Positions 1-10,600 of a stretch of DNA of 64,000 bases are shown here, piece after piece (within the stretch, counting starts at the first letter, position 1; the number at the start of each line of letters is the position of its first letter). The stretch is from Nymphaea colorata (taxonomy: Eukaryota; Streptophyta; Magnoliopsida; Nymphaeales; Nymphaeaceae): contig NC_045139.1 of NCBI RefSeq assembly GCF_008831285.2, forward strand, positions 32,151,706 to 32,215,705, given 5' to 3'. A program made the translations under genes and the position numbers. The notes under the pieces were generated by a model. It saw nothing but the letters and a program-made list of their open reading frames with translations. It was not told the DNA's origin and searched no databases.

Positions 1-85
1 CTAAGGTGTCATGATTTTCTATTTTGGCACCTTTTAGTGTGTTCTTTGTTAACGATTTTGACATCTATATAGAATTTAGCAGTGG

Positions 86-185
86 CTCCCACTATTTTTC
101 AAGCGTACCAAGCAGCACTTTTTGCCAGTTGAGAACTCCCACTATTTTTCAAGTGTACCAAGCAGCGCCTTTTGCCAGTTGAGAA
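86..185. repeat. Two-unit tandem repeat, about 50 bp period
   Basis: Units at 86-135 and 136-185 are nearly identical; each begins CTCCCACTATTTTTCAAG and ends CCAGTTGAGAA. They lie in the intron upstream of the first visible NRPC2 exon. I see no function in them, and nothing else recognisable in 1-541. Confidence 0.85.
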
Positions 186-541
186 ACCTGTTCGTGCTGG
201 ATGCTTGATCTGCCTTGATCTGCCTTTGTTTGTGAAGAAAACTAAAGAAACTGCCAAAAAGTGTGGCTGTTGTGTTTATCATTTATAGGTTGCCTGTCTT
301 TTATTTTCTATCAATTTCAATTTTCTCCTTTATCTTTGAGATAGTTGTAGTCAGTTTTCCTATCAAGATGCTGTATGAGTTGCAGTGAGTATGTGTGTTT
401 TTTAATATTAATGAGGCACAACCAACAAAAAATCCTTTCTGGAGTTTCCAATATCGATAAAATTTTTACACCATATGTGTTCCTTTATTTTTCCTGTTTT
501 ATCTATGTGCCCATGCAAACTTACTGTTATTCCTTTGACAG

Positions 542-1053
542 GTTTGCACCAAGTGTGGATTATTAGGCTATTATAATGCAAAGTTAAAAATGTCATTCTG
601 CTCTACCTGCAAATCTGGGGACAAGGTTTCTACGATGAGACTTCCTTATGCATGCAAACTTCTAATCCAGGTATTCTTTTCAAGTGTTTCTTGCAGGGGT
701 GGAGCTAGAAATCTTTTACTATAGGGCACTAAATCATATAGGCAAAAAAAAAATTAATTGGCTTTGGGGCAGTGACCCGGGTCTTGTGGGGCTGATTTAT
801 ATAATTAGACCCAAATCCAATAATTAAAAACAATGTTCTATAATGGGCTCCGTGGGGCGTATGCCTCACGCAGCCCACACTTACCTCTGCCCCTGTTTCT
901 TGTCTTGTGTTTCAATTTTGAAGCTGTAGCATAGTACTTTTAGCACTTTTTCATGACGTTATCAGGTTGACTGATTGGACGCCATTTTCCTTCTACTTGC
1001 AGGAATTGCAGTCAATGAATATTGTTCCTCGTTTGCAACTCGCTGAATATTGA
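542..1053 (+). CDS. NRPC2: RNA polymerase III second-largest subunit, C-terminal end (partial)
   Basis: The two last coding exons are 542-670 and 1003-1053, joined in phase 0 with AG acceptors and a GT donor, ending in TGA. They encode about 59 residues. The first exon carries a zinc-binding pattern, CTKC followed about 17 residues later by CSTC, then the hallmark [10 protein letters not shown]. The second exon reads [30 protein letters not shown] is the C-terminal signature of second-largest RNA polymerase subunits. The ELQSMNI.PRL form matches Pol III (RPC2) better than Pol II, where I recall ELMSMAI. The protein is the catalytic subunit partner that builds Pol III, which makes tRNA and 5S rRNA in the nucleus. 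Over a thousand upstream residues lie outside the window. Bases 1-541 are intron. The last intron holds a MITE. Confidence 0.9.
694..895. mobile_element. Small hAT-like MITE in the last NRPC2 intron
   Basis: The element starts CAGGGGTGGAGC and ends CTCTGCCCCTG, which are imperfect inverted ends. TTTCTTG lies immediately on both sides, a 7-bp target duplication (8 bp is usual for hAT). It is about 202 bp with no coding capacity. Similar CAGGGG...CCCCTG ends occur at other places in the window, so it belongs to a dispersed family. It sits fully inside the intron 671-1002. Confidence 0.7.
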
Positions 1054-1700
1054 TCGGAGACAACAGATTTCATCGTCCTTTTCATAGCGGGTTTCCAGAA
1101 ATTAATGGGGCCTTTTGGAAGGTCTGCCACATCATTGTTGGTTCGCTTCTGGATCTAGTGTTGGTTGCTGGATCCAGTGTTTGCAGCTATCATATTGAGT
1201 GGCTAGGTTACTGGCAAAAGCAGCGCCACTGCTGGTGGAGGACATCGTCACATCATATTTATAATGTACCATTGTTTCATACTTCACTCACTGGTGGATT
1301 ATTCTTGCATCATGCTCACCACAATACATCGAGGTTCCTAGATGTGCACTCATTTTATAGTATGTGGTTAATTTATGTCTGTTCAATACAGCTTTGTATA
1401 TATGCACTTTTGTGCCATCAATTTGAAGATGAGGGGCTTGAATTGTAAAGTAACTTGTAAAGCATCTTTCCTTTTCCCCCTTTTTTTCCCCTTCGTTTTT
1501 TGGTTGAGGACGACACTCTAAAGATTCATAATCTAGCAGGAAGTAGACCTGCAAAATATGGCATATGATTTAGCTTTTTAGTTCTGTGTGCTTCTTTGGC
1601 TTTATGTAACCAGATTCTAATTGGAATATGTTGGTTCCTTCTGAAATAGTTATTTAAATGGACAAATGAATATGTAATTTGATGGAGGTTGCGTCTTGCC
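1054..1700 (+). other. NRPC2 3' UTR and downstream flank
   Basis: This follows the NRPC2 stop codon directly. No conserved protein is recognisable in any frame. The stretch is moderately AT-rich and non-repetitive, as expected for a 3' UTR. The polyadenylation site cannot be fixed from sequence alone. Confidence 0.5.
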
Positions 1701-2054
1701 TCAAATCAATGCCACTTTGAAATAATACGAAGATATCTTCTTGTCAAAACATTGAAGTTCATGTTTTGAAGGACTGCCTCCGATTTCAAAATCGGAATTT
1801 GGAAGTACTTTTCCTTTTGGATTCTCTAAGAGCTTCATGTCTAAATGGTGTGTCGATGGCGGTGCAGCTGTTTTACGATGAAGAATTTGCTGGACGTGAT
1901 TTTGGGCAAATAACAAAAAGTTTCTTGAAGTTTTGAAGCTTCTGTTTGGGGGACGGCAGCCCGGACTGCACTGCACCGCCAGTTTTGAAACTTTTGGTTG
2001 CCTCTTTCGGTTAAGTACATTGTCTTAACAAAAAATTTGAACTCTCTTTCATTC

Positions 2055-2497
2055 AGGGGTGTTTTATGAGTTCTGGATCATGGAATTCTATAGTTGAAAT
2101 TCTCATTTTTGATAAAATGACATTTGTGTATGGCTTTTGATTTCAGAATTATAGGTTCAATCAAAATTTTGGAATTGTGATTCTATTTTAGGTGTAAAAC
2201 TATGATTTCAGAATTTAGAAAATTTTCTTCTCTTTTTAAGACATATATTGTTATGATTTTAATTTATCGATTTTAGAATTTTAGTTCATATTTATTACAC
2301 GTTACTTTCAATTCTAGAATCAAAATTTCAGACTATTAAATACAATGGAAAATTAAAACTGGGATGTTCATTATAACAGACTATCAAACACAAGGGGAAA
2401 CAAAAACTGGAATTTTCATTATAACTGCAATTTGAGGTTAGAATTTTGTTTGTAGAGTTTTAATTCTAGAATCAAAGATCAAGTTATCAAATGCCCC
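2055..2497. mobile_element. MITE-like element, about 440 bp
   Basis: The left end AGGGGTGTTTTATGA and right end TATCAAATGCCCC are imperfect inverted repeats. TTC flanks both sides (2052-2054 and 2498-2500), compatible with a 3-bp target duplication. The interior is rich in GAATT and TTCTAGAATT half-palindromes and holds an internal imperfect duplication near 2336-2450. There is no coding capacity. It could be a PIF/Harbinger-type MITE, though the target site is not the usual TWA. Confidence 0.5.
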
Positions 2498-3743
2498 TTC
2501 TAAGAATACATTGCGATGAATAGGTGGCTAAAACACAATTTTTTAAATCTGTGGATTTGTGTTTGTTAAGCCATTAGCGTCTTTGCTGTAACTTCTCACT
2601 TTTTCGATCTTGCAGCAGAGGCTCCCACTAATAAGAACCATGATGTTGAATTGCAAAAATGCTCCCAAGAAACTTGTTGTTGAGCTGCTTTGGTTTTTGA
2701 GATAATGTCAGAGCCAGAAAATTCTAAGGGGTACTATGTCATTTTAAATTGAAGTTCACCAATATATAAATGAAAAAGAAAGCCTTGAAGTACCAACATG
2801 GAAATAAGCACTTCTATAGATCTGTGTGGCAATTGCCCACACAATCCTAAACCTGCTTCTGCCCCTGGGAAGGAAATCTAAGCGGCCATGACAGCACAAA
2901 GCGGTGGAAGGAATCCAGAAGAAACAATCTTTTGCAATATGGCGGTAAAGTTTCTACAGCATCAATTCAGCATGATCCGCTTTCATAAGATGGAGCAGTA
3001 ACGTGAGGTGCTGTGCATCAGGATAGAAATTTCAGAACTGAGTGAGTCGTGCTGGAGATTGAAAACAAACCAGAACCCTGTGACCTTGAAATGTCTCACA
3101 GACTTCTCTTAAGCATGATTCATCTGCTTCTCTGTTGGGAAACATGGAAGATCATCAAAAATGATATTGCAGAGTGTTGATTCATTTTGGAGGAAATTGC
3201 ATAAAGAAATTGTGGAAAATCAGGCTGCAGAAAAATGCTGATTAGATGATCTTCATTTCTAGCTTTTCTTTCCTGTTCATGCTGATGTGTTGGTACCTTC
3301 GAATTTCTTGGGCTTGTCAGACTTGCTAGTCCATCATTCTCTGGAACACGTTTGGCAAAGGGAGCAGTTTGTGGCTATTCCAAGAATACATTCCAAAAAT
3401 TGAAGTAAATTCATATGATACTTCCTAACCTTTGCTTCAAAAATCTAAACTGCGAGTTTATCCACATAACATTTTTTGTAGTTACGTTTTAATAAATGTT
3501 CTTATTGAGACATTGAGGGTTTTCATTATCACCAGAAACAACGTACTGAGCATTTCTGCATAGGCTGCTTCGGCAAGAGGCATAGTATAGCTTGTCGGGT
3601 ATGAGGCAGAACATGCTAAAGCTGTCCCTTGCAGAAATGCTCAATAACTTGTCACTACGATAATGCCGGTCGGGCAGGTGGTGCTAGGGATGGACCAGAC
3701 TCAGAGGAATCCAGATGCACTCACAATGAGCATGTGTATTCCC

Positions 3744-3748
<5 letters not shown>
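2498..3748. other. Intergenic, no gene seen
   Basis: No recognisable protein or RNA gene in either strand. The piece near 2705-2870 ends in CTTCTGCCCCTG and resembles an eroded relative of the CAGGGG-ended MITE at 694-895. The remainder is unremarkable. Confidence 0.4.
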
Positions 3749-3787
<39 letters not shown>

Positions 3788-4023
3788 GAGGAAGGGAAAT
3801 GTTGAATTTATATGTAAAAGCTTTCTCAAACGTACTAACTCTTTTTCATTTTGCTTTCCAATCTGTTATGTATATATATATGTATATATATATATGTGTA
3901 TATATGTATATATATACACACACACACAACAAATTATATTTTGAGGAAGGGAAATGTTGAATTTATATGTAAAAGCTTTCTCAAACGTACTAACTCTTTT
4001 TCATTTTGCTTTCCAATCTGTTA
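3749..4023. repeat. Duplicated 88-bp segment plus (TA)n microsatellites
   Basis: A segment of about 88 bp beginning ATTTTGAGGAAGGGAAATG occurs at about 3783-3870 and again at about 3937-4023, almost without change. Each copy is preceded by alternating purine-pyrimidine repeats: (TA)n at 3749-3783 and mixed TA/TG/CA at 3871-3929. The near identity indicates a recent local duplication, probably by slippage or unequal exchange at the microsatellites. Confidence 0.85.
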
Positions 4024-4637
4024 GGGATAAAGAATTTTTTTCAATGAAATGATCTACTTGATTACCAACATGAAACTATTGCAAAAATAACCCGAAAAGA
4101 GAACTGGCCAATGTTTCGTTTTTGTTATAGTTACTACATTGAATGGTTTAAGTAATAATTCAGTTGCCAAAACCAGTAAAGGAAACTTCTTTAATCTATT
4201 TGAGTAATTTGTTCATTAATACCTTAACCTATGTTGATCAAAATATAATTGGTTGTGTGTGTATATGACTATTGCAGAAAGTGCATTTGATAGCCAATTG
4301 CTTGACCACGGTTTTGAGCAACAAATTATAACTTTTTGATGGTTTTTAACGATACAAAATTAAAAAAAAAATCATTTAGCTACACAAGTAGTCAGCTGAT
4401 TTTCATTTTATGTTATAAGCTTTTGTGATTTAAAAATTATTAGACATTAGAAATTTTAGAAGTTTTTAAAGTTATACAATATTAAGAATTTTGATTGTTA
4501 TGGGGTCTCCTTAAAACTATAGTAACACGCTAATCTAAAATGTCTTCTCTATTTCTTTTAATAATTATGTTTTAAATTAAAAATGTCCATAAACATGTGG
4601 TAATACCTACAAGTAATTCATATATAGATTTGTTTAG

Positions 4638-4639
<2 letters not shown>

Positions 4640-4693
<54 letters not shown>

Positions 4694-4893
4694 TAATTAT
4701 CCATCAGCTAGACATGAATTTAGAATTTCTCGGACCAATTATCCGTCAGATAAAGATCAATTTAAAAGAAAAACCAATGCTAATCTAAAAATTCTTGCGC
4801 CAATTATCCATCAGCTGAAGATCAATCTAAATAGAGAAGCAATGTTAATCGGAAATTTATGGCGCCAATTATCCGTCAGTTAAAGACCAATTT
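4640..4893. repeat. (TA)n followed by 65-bp tandem repeats
   Basis: (TA)n occupies about 4640-4690. It is followed by imperfect units marked by CAATTATCC-TCAG at 4736, 4801 and 4866 (65-bp spacing), with a partial unit at about 4693. No coding potential. Confidence 0.8.
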
Positions 4894-4949
4894 AAACGTG
4901 GTAACGTCTTAATTCAGAGATTTTCGGCTCCATCGGGGATCTGGTGCGG

Positions 4950-5280
4950 ATTCTCAGGCCTTTCTTACCCAGGAGTAGTAGTCGCTCATCCGCTTGATTA
5001 ACAACCAAAGCTCTGCCTCCCGCTGCCTCTCCTTCTCCGGCGAGTCTTCGTTCCTCCACCACCGCAGCTTCCCTCTCTTCAGGTCCCGTCCCCTTGCGCG
5101 GCTGCAAAGAGAGAGAAGGCCATCGAGACCGTTCATCTTTGTCGGCTTTTCTCTATCAAGGTCGACATCGGGAACAAGTGTACGTTTCTTTCCTCTTTTC
5201 ACTACTGATGCTTCGTTGCGTTCACCGTTTGTCCTTTGCTCTCCTTTCATCTAGTAGATCAACTTTTTTCTTGGTATGAA
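4950..5280 (+). other. CpG-richer island; possible first non-coding exon of the HVA22K gene
   Basis: Base composition changes sharply here: pyrimidine-rich, CpG-containing sequence in AT-rich surroundings, as in plant 5' leaders. Possible GT donors occur near 5273 (TTCTTG then GTATGA). A 3' splice site TTTCTACTCAG ends at 7516, 143 bp before the HVA22K start codon, which suggests a long 5'-UTR intron of about 5280-7516. Both strands are open for about 100 codons here, but neither translation is recognised. The assignment is inference. Confidence 0.3.
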
Positions 5281-7516
5281 CGAATCATTCAAGATTTTCC
5301 TTGATCTACGTGGGTATTTCTTCTTTTGCCGTGAGTGTAGCGGTTTCTCTCTTCATCTTGATTAGGTAATTTCTGAATCAATATTTTTTTGAACCCGGGA
5401 TGAATATTTTCTTTTTTTATCATTGTTACAACGGCTTTTATGCGTTTATTGTCTGCAATGGTTTAGTCTTCTTCGATTGCGCCTTTGCTTTAATTGCATG
5501 CGCATCTGTTTTTTTCTCGACGCCTTGTGCCATTTTATGATAGCGATGAGGCTAAGATGTTGCTCCATTTTCCAAGAAAGCAGCTAGTTTCCTTGCTATA
5601 CATGTGGGATTATTGATAAATTACCGATTTTTTCAATCTCTTACATGCTATTACGCTTAAATTCTCCAAGTCTCTCTATCTATATTGTGTCTTTTCTCCT
5701 TCTCCCTCTTTTCTTTTCTCTCCATCCTCCCCGCATCTTCTTCCCTTCTCATATTCTCCCCGTTCTTCACCTGTCAACCCCACTTAGCATCATCTTCTTC
5801 TCCCTGTCCTCCACCCTCCTGCCCCACCAGCTTTCATACCACGGTTGGGAGAACCACACCTGGGCAGTCAAATGTCCAGCACGTTAGTTCATTTAGAATC
5901 CCTCCGAAATTGGAGAGATTCGGAAGGAAAGTGGAGGGCGTGCAACCAAATGTCACATTTGCCCAGCAAGGACTGTAAAATATGAAGCAGAAGAACCAAA
6001 ACGAGAAAATGAAAAAAGTGTCATTAGCAACCCTTTTGGTAATGGCAGGATATGGCAGATATCTGCAGCCAAAATAAGACAAAGAAAAAAATAGATTGGA
6101 AGAAAGAAAAATGGATCAGAGCCTTGGTGAAACACACTAAATGGGCTCTAGGAAATGCAGGGATGACATTCCATCTGTTCCTTTGTCCCTAATTTGTTGC
6201 ATCATTGTGGCTACCCTTAGTTTGAGCGTCACATAAAACACTATTCTTTCTAAAAAAATGCAAAAAAACATGTTAAAGACAAGTCAGCTAGAAAAATCGG
6301 AAAAAACAGGAGTTTTCTTAAAAACACTAAAAATAAAAGAAAAGCGTCGCTTTTTTTTGTGTTTTTTCTTATCTTTTTGTTTTATTAAGTTTTTTTACAT
6401 TTTTTTAGTTACCAGTTTTTTATTTTGCATTTTTCAGTTTCCACATTTTATTTTTAGTTTTTTAATTTTTTTAAAATTTGTTAGGATTTTCCTGAGAAAA
6501 ACAATTTTGTTGTATTATACCTGAGAAAACCCTCAGTCGTTTTATGCCCAAAAACGATATTTATGAAAATAGTTTGAACTATGTCGTCTGTTCTCCACCT
6601 ATTCCATTCAGGATCCAAAAAACCAATAGAATAGAACTGTTCTGAAGCAGTTGCTCTGCAATGAATCAAATCACAGGATCAGTTTCCATGTCCTTTGATG
6701 ACAGCAAGGCTGTATCAGTCCTTTATTGGGATTATGGCAAAAAGATAGGCTCATGTATGGGATCCCGTTTCTCCTTTCCTTAGCTTCTTGTGCAGACACT
6801 CCTTCATTTTTTGTGATTAGCATGCAAAACGGTAGGGACAGTCTCAACTTTTCTCTCATTCTTTTTAGAAGTTTGGTGTGAATAAGATAGTTAAGGACAC
6901 AAAAATGTGATTCTTAGACCATGGTGGGCATACTGTTTGCTCTAGTTTACTGGTTTTTAGAGATTTGCGGTCCGGTGGGCTGGCAACCACCTTGGGCCCT
7001 GTGTGGCTCCACCAGATGTGAGGATGCATGCGTGCCTGTTTATCTGCATCAGTGTCATCAGAATTGGCCAAGTTCGGCTGATTCGAATTAAACTGGTGGC
7101 AAACCAATTCGATTCTGTGGCCAATTCAAGAGTGCCACATGTTAAGTATTACCTAATTTTTTGGATACATCTTAAAAAAACATTTTAAATTATTTTTTAT
7201 TTGTTTTCCCTTTATTTTTTAAATGACTTTTTAAGTATTTTTAGCTGATTCACAACTGGTTCACCTAAATGGGTGAATTGACTGATTCACTGAATGGGCA
7301 GCCTTGCCATTTCGGTTCACAAACCGATTTTAATACGCTGATATGCATAAATATATTTAAACTCCAAAATTTATATGATTAATATAGGATCCAGTTGCTT
7401 ATTGTATTGTTTATGTGTGATCTATAGATGCTAGATTTTTGTTGCATTAAAATTTTGGTCATAAGTTCATTTTGTATCATTTGTCTTGTATCTTGAAGCT
7501 TTTTGTTTCTACTCAG
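5281..7516. other. Probable 5'-UTR intron or intergenic DNA
   Basis: No conserved coding sequence. It includes a pyrimidine-rich tract at 5680-5830 and an A-rich then T-rich foldback-like segment at about 6255-6560. If the leader model is right, this is the first intron of the HVA22K gene. Confidence 0.3.
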
Positions 7517-7659
7517 AAGAGAAAACTTTCTGTGGGAGCACATACTGTCAGAAGGGAAGGGCAAATTGAAGTGGAAGACGTAGCCAAATTTCCATGATAT
7601 AGAAATTCTGACTAATTTGTGAAATATCGGAAATCTATATTGTGGTAGAATTTGTTCAA

Positions 7660-10600
7660 ATGGATTTTTCTAGATGTGTGATTCCTGGTGAGGTATGTGG
7701 CTCATATTTTCTTTTCTCTTTTACCATTTATGATAAATCTCTCAATTAGGGCTCTGACAAAACCTATATCTAAGCATTGGTGGGGGTAATATTCTCCCAG
7801 ATTTCGTGTCTTAGGTGATTTTCATATGTGTAGTCGTCTGCTTGTGGGTTTATATCTTTTTTGTTATGACATACCAGTCACATCTGAGGCACGTTAAGCA
7901 AATCTGGTGGTCTGGTTCATAATTTTGTAGCTAGTATGGGGAATCTGTATCCTTCTGTAGCTTCTTTTAACCTTTTCATGTTTTTCATCTGTCTTTTAGT
8001 GTGTGTTGGTGCTCAAAACCTTTTCTCCGGGTGCATTAATCTTGGTTTCTCCTAGATCTGACTGAAAATCCAGATAAACCTTATGCTTTGTGCCTTGATC
8101 CTGCATTTACTATTTTGCTGTTGAATGGGTATTTTACATCCCAGACGTATTGGGCGTCCCAACTAATTTATCTGGGTGGTCAAATACACCTTTATAATAT
8201 ACATTTTAGGGAAATTTTCAAAAAAACACACCTAAAGATTTAGTGGTATTGATAAAAAGACCTAATTTTATGATATTGTTTAAAGCACCCTTAAGTTTTT
8301 TTTTATAGTTAATTAAAAATACCACTAGTTTATTTTTGTCAAACTCACTGTTAAATCGTAAAAATTTACCATTTTGCCCTCTAAAAGTGACGTAAAAGAT
8401 TCCTATTGTGAATATACCTCAATTTTTATTAACTAGTTTTCTTGCGTTAGCATAAAATGAAATTCACATAATCAATTAATATAGTAATGAAAAGGTAACT
8501 GATTTTAAGTTTAGTTGAACTATTAAACATATATTAATAGTAATGTGTATAATTGTAAAGGTCAATATAAAGCATAAACTAGTAAACATCAAATTTCTTT
8601 TGATTGTGGATATTTTAATATTTTTTATCTTGTTACCCAAGCTTAAGTTAGTGATAGCCTAATGTTTAATTGATGGAAGGTTATTTTTTGTTCGTAGTAC
8701 AAAATTTAGGTTGTTTTTAATATTCAAAAGCTAGATGTTGTCTTAATTATAGTGTATTTCTGAAAATTATCCTTATTTTCAATGTGCAAGTATGTGTTCC
8801 TAAGTACAATTTGATTTTTCAGGTTGGTTTGCGGTTGCTGCTATCTCCACTTGGTTCTAACATCGTAACGCGAACAGCTTGGTGAGATTGTCATACCAGA
8901 AATTAGGATATATACTTTTGAGTTTAACTAATTGAAAATCTCCTTATCTTGTTGCAGTATTGTCTTCTGCCACCATTGAGTTCTTTAAAAAAGAGTACCA
9001 AAATCTGATGATATATCAGAAAGATGTAGTTTTTCAGCTTGAAGTTATATTGTACCTGTGGTAGCTTGTTTGAATGATGTTAAAATCAGGTTAGTAACCT
9101 GGTTTGACGTGAAGTTTTTTAAAGGTAATTTTGATGCAGGAACTAGATTTCTAACATGGTTTTAGCACATTCTAATTTCTAAAATGGGCCCTAAGCTTTT
9201 CATAGAATATTCAGATGTTTTTTGCCAATTTCACGTGGCATTTCTCTCATGTTTTCTTTCATTTGTCAAAAATGTTTCTGGTGCTTCTTTTCTATCTTTG
9301 TCAGGGATATTGCTTCTTGTGATTTGCCTCTTTGTTCACATGGTTGGTGAATAGGCAACAATACACCACCTTTTTTGGTGTCTAAATTCTTGTACATGGC
9401 TTATTTTGGCTATAGCTATGTTCGCTTGAGTCAGGTGATTTTTTTTTTTTTCTATCCTTGTAGGTATTGACTCTTTTACTTTCAATTGTTGCTTCCTGGA
9501 CAATTACTGTTGGAGATCTAAGAAAATGTGAAAAACATGCAGTATTTTTCTCCTGTCCTGTCTAATAACGAACTGAGAACATAGGATGCTCATTTTATTG
9601 TCCATGCATGTGAAATACATAACAAGCATTTATCTGAAGGACTTTGTCAGGTACATAAGGCTTGGCATTTATGTTGTGCTTTTACATTGTCGGTCAGTCA
9701 TTTTATGACTACATAATTAATGCTCTTGATGGATTGGTTGAGGTCATCTAATCACGGTTATGTTGGACATGGACATGGACATGAGCATTTGGTTCCAAGA
9801 TGGTCTCTGATGATACATTGTGTCAATCTGTCTGATGCAGATTCCTTTTCTTCTTGTTCATGTTTGACCTTTTATTGCAGCTGTTCAATTGGAGTTGCTT
9901 TGCCCGTATATTCCACATTCAAGGCCATAGAAAAGAATGATCAGAAGGAGAAGGAGAAATGGTTGTGTTATTGGGCAGGTTTGTCTTAGGTTCCTAATAT
10001 TTGGCTCTTTTCCATTCTAGCATCCAAATTTCTTTTTTCTGGAATAGAATTCATTTACATTTATGTAATGAAAAACTGCATTTTAATATCTTAGACTGAC
10101 ATTGTTCTTTAGGGATTATTATATATAAGTGTTCCAAACATTGTTAAGGACATCAATTAGCTTGCAAACTCTAATTAGAGGTCCTGTTTAGGAATTCCTG
10201 GTCCAAACATCAAGGGCCAGTTAGCTATTTCTAGCTAAAGTTTATAAATTTTAAGCTTACCTGTGGGGAGCTGATAAGCTAGTTGATCGCCTCAAGGGGC
10301 ATAGTGTAGCTGCTCATGCTAGGGGCATGTGAAAAACCACGTCTCTAGTTTGATTCCCATGAGTACTATGCTTTTGCATTTTTAAAGTGGTGAGGTGCAG
10401 TACCCATGTTGAAGAGTGGTGATGTTGACTGAGCTCAGAACCCTAGAGGCTGGTTGACTTGGGGGCCCTTTGGGTTTTTCTTGAGCAGTGGGTCTTAGGC
10501 CTCCTGCTCACTTGAGAATAAGCCAGTTGATCCTATCTGTCCAAGTTAGAGACCATTTTGTAAATCTTTTTAGTCCTTAATTTGTAATATTCTAAAATAG

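Noticed and set aside
4954-5250. Minus-strand 98-codon frame with a charged, protein-like translation
   Set aside because: No family resemblance and no supporting neighbouring exons; kept only as an open question in the island finding.
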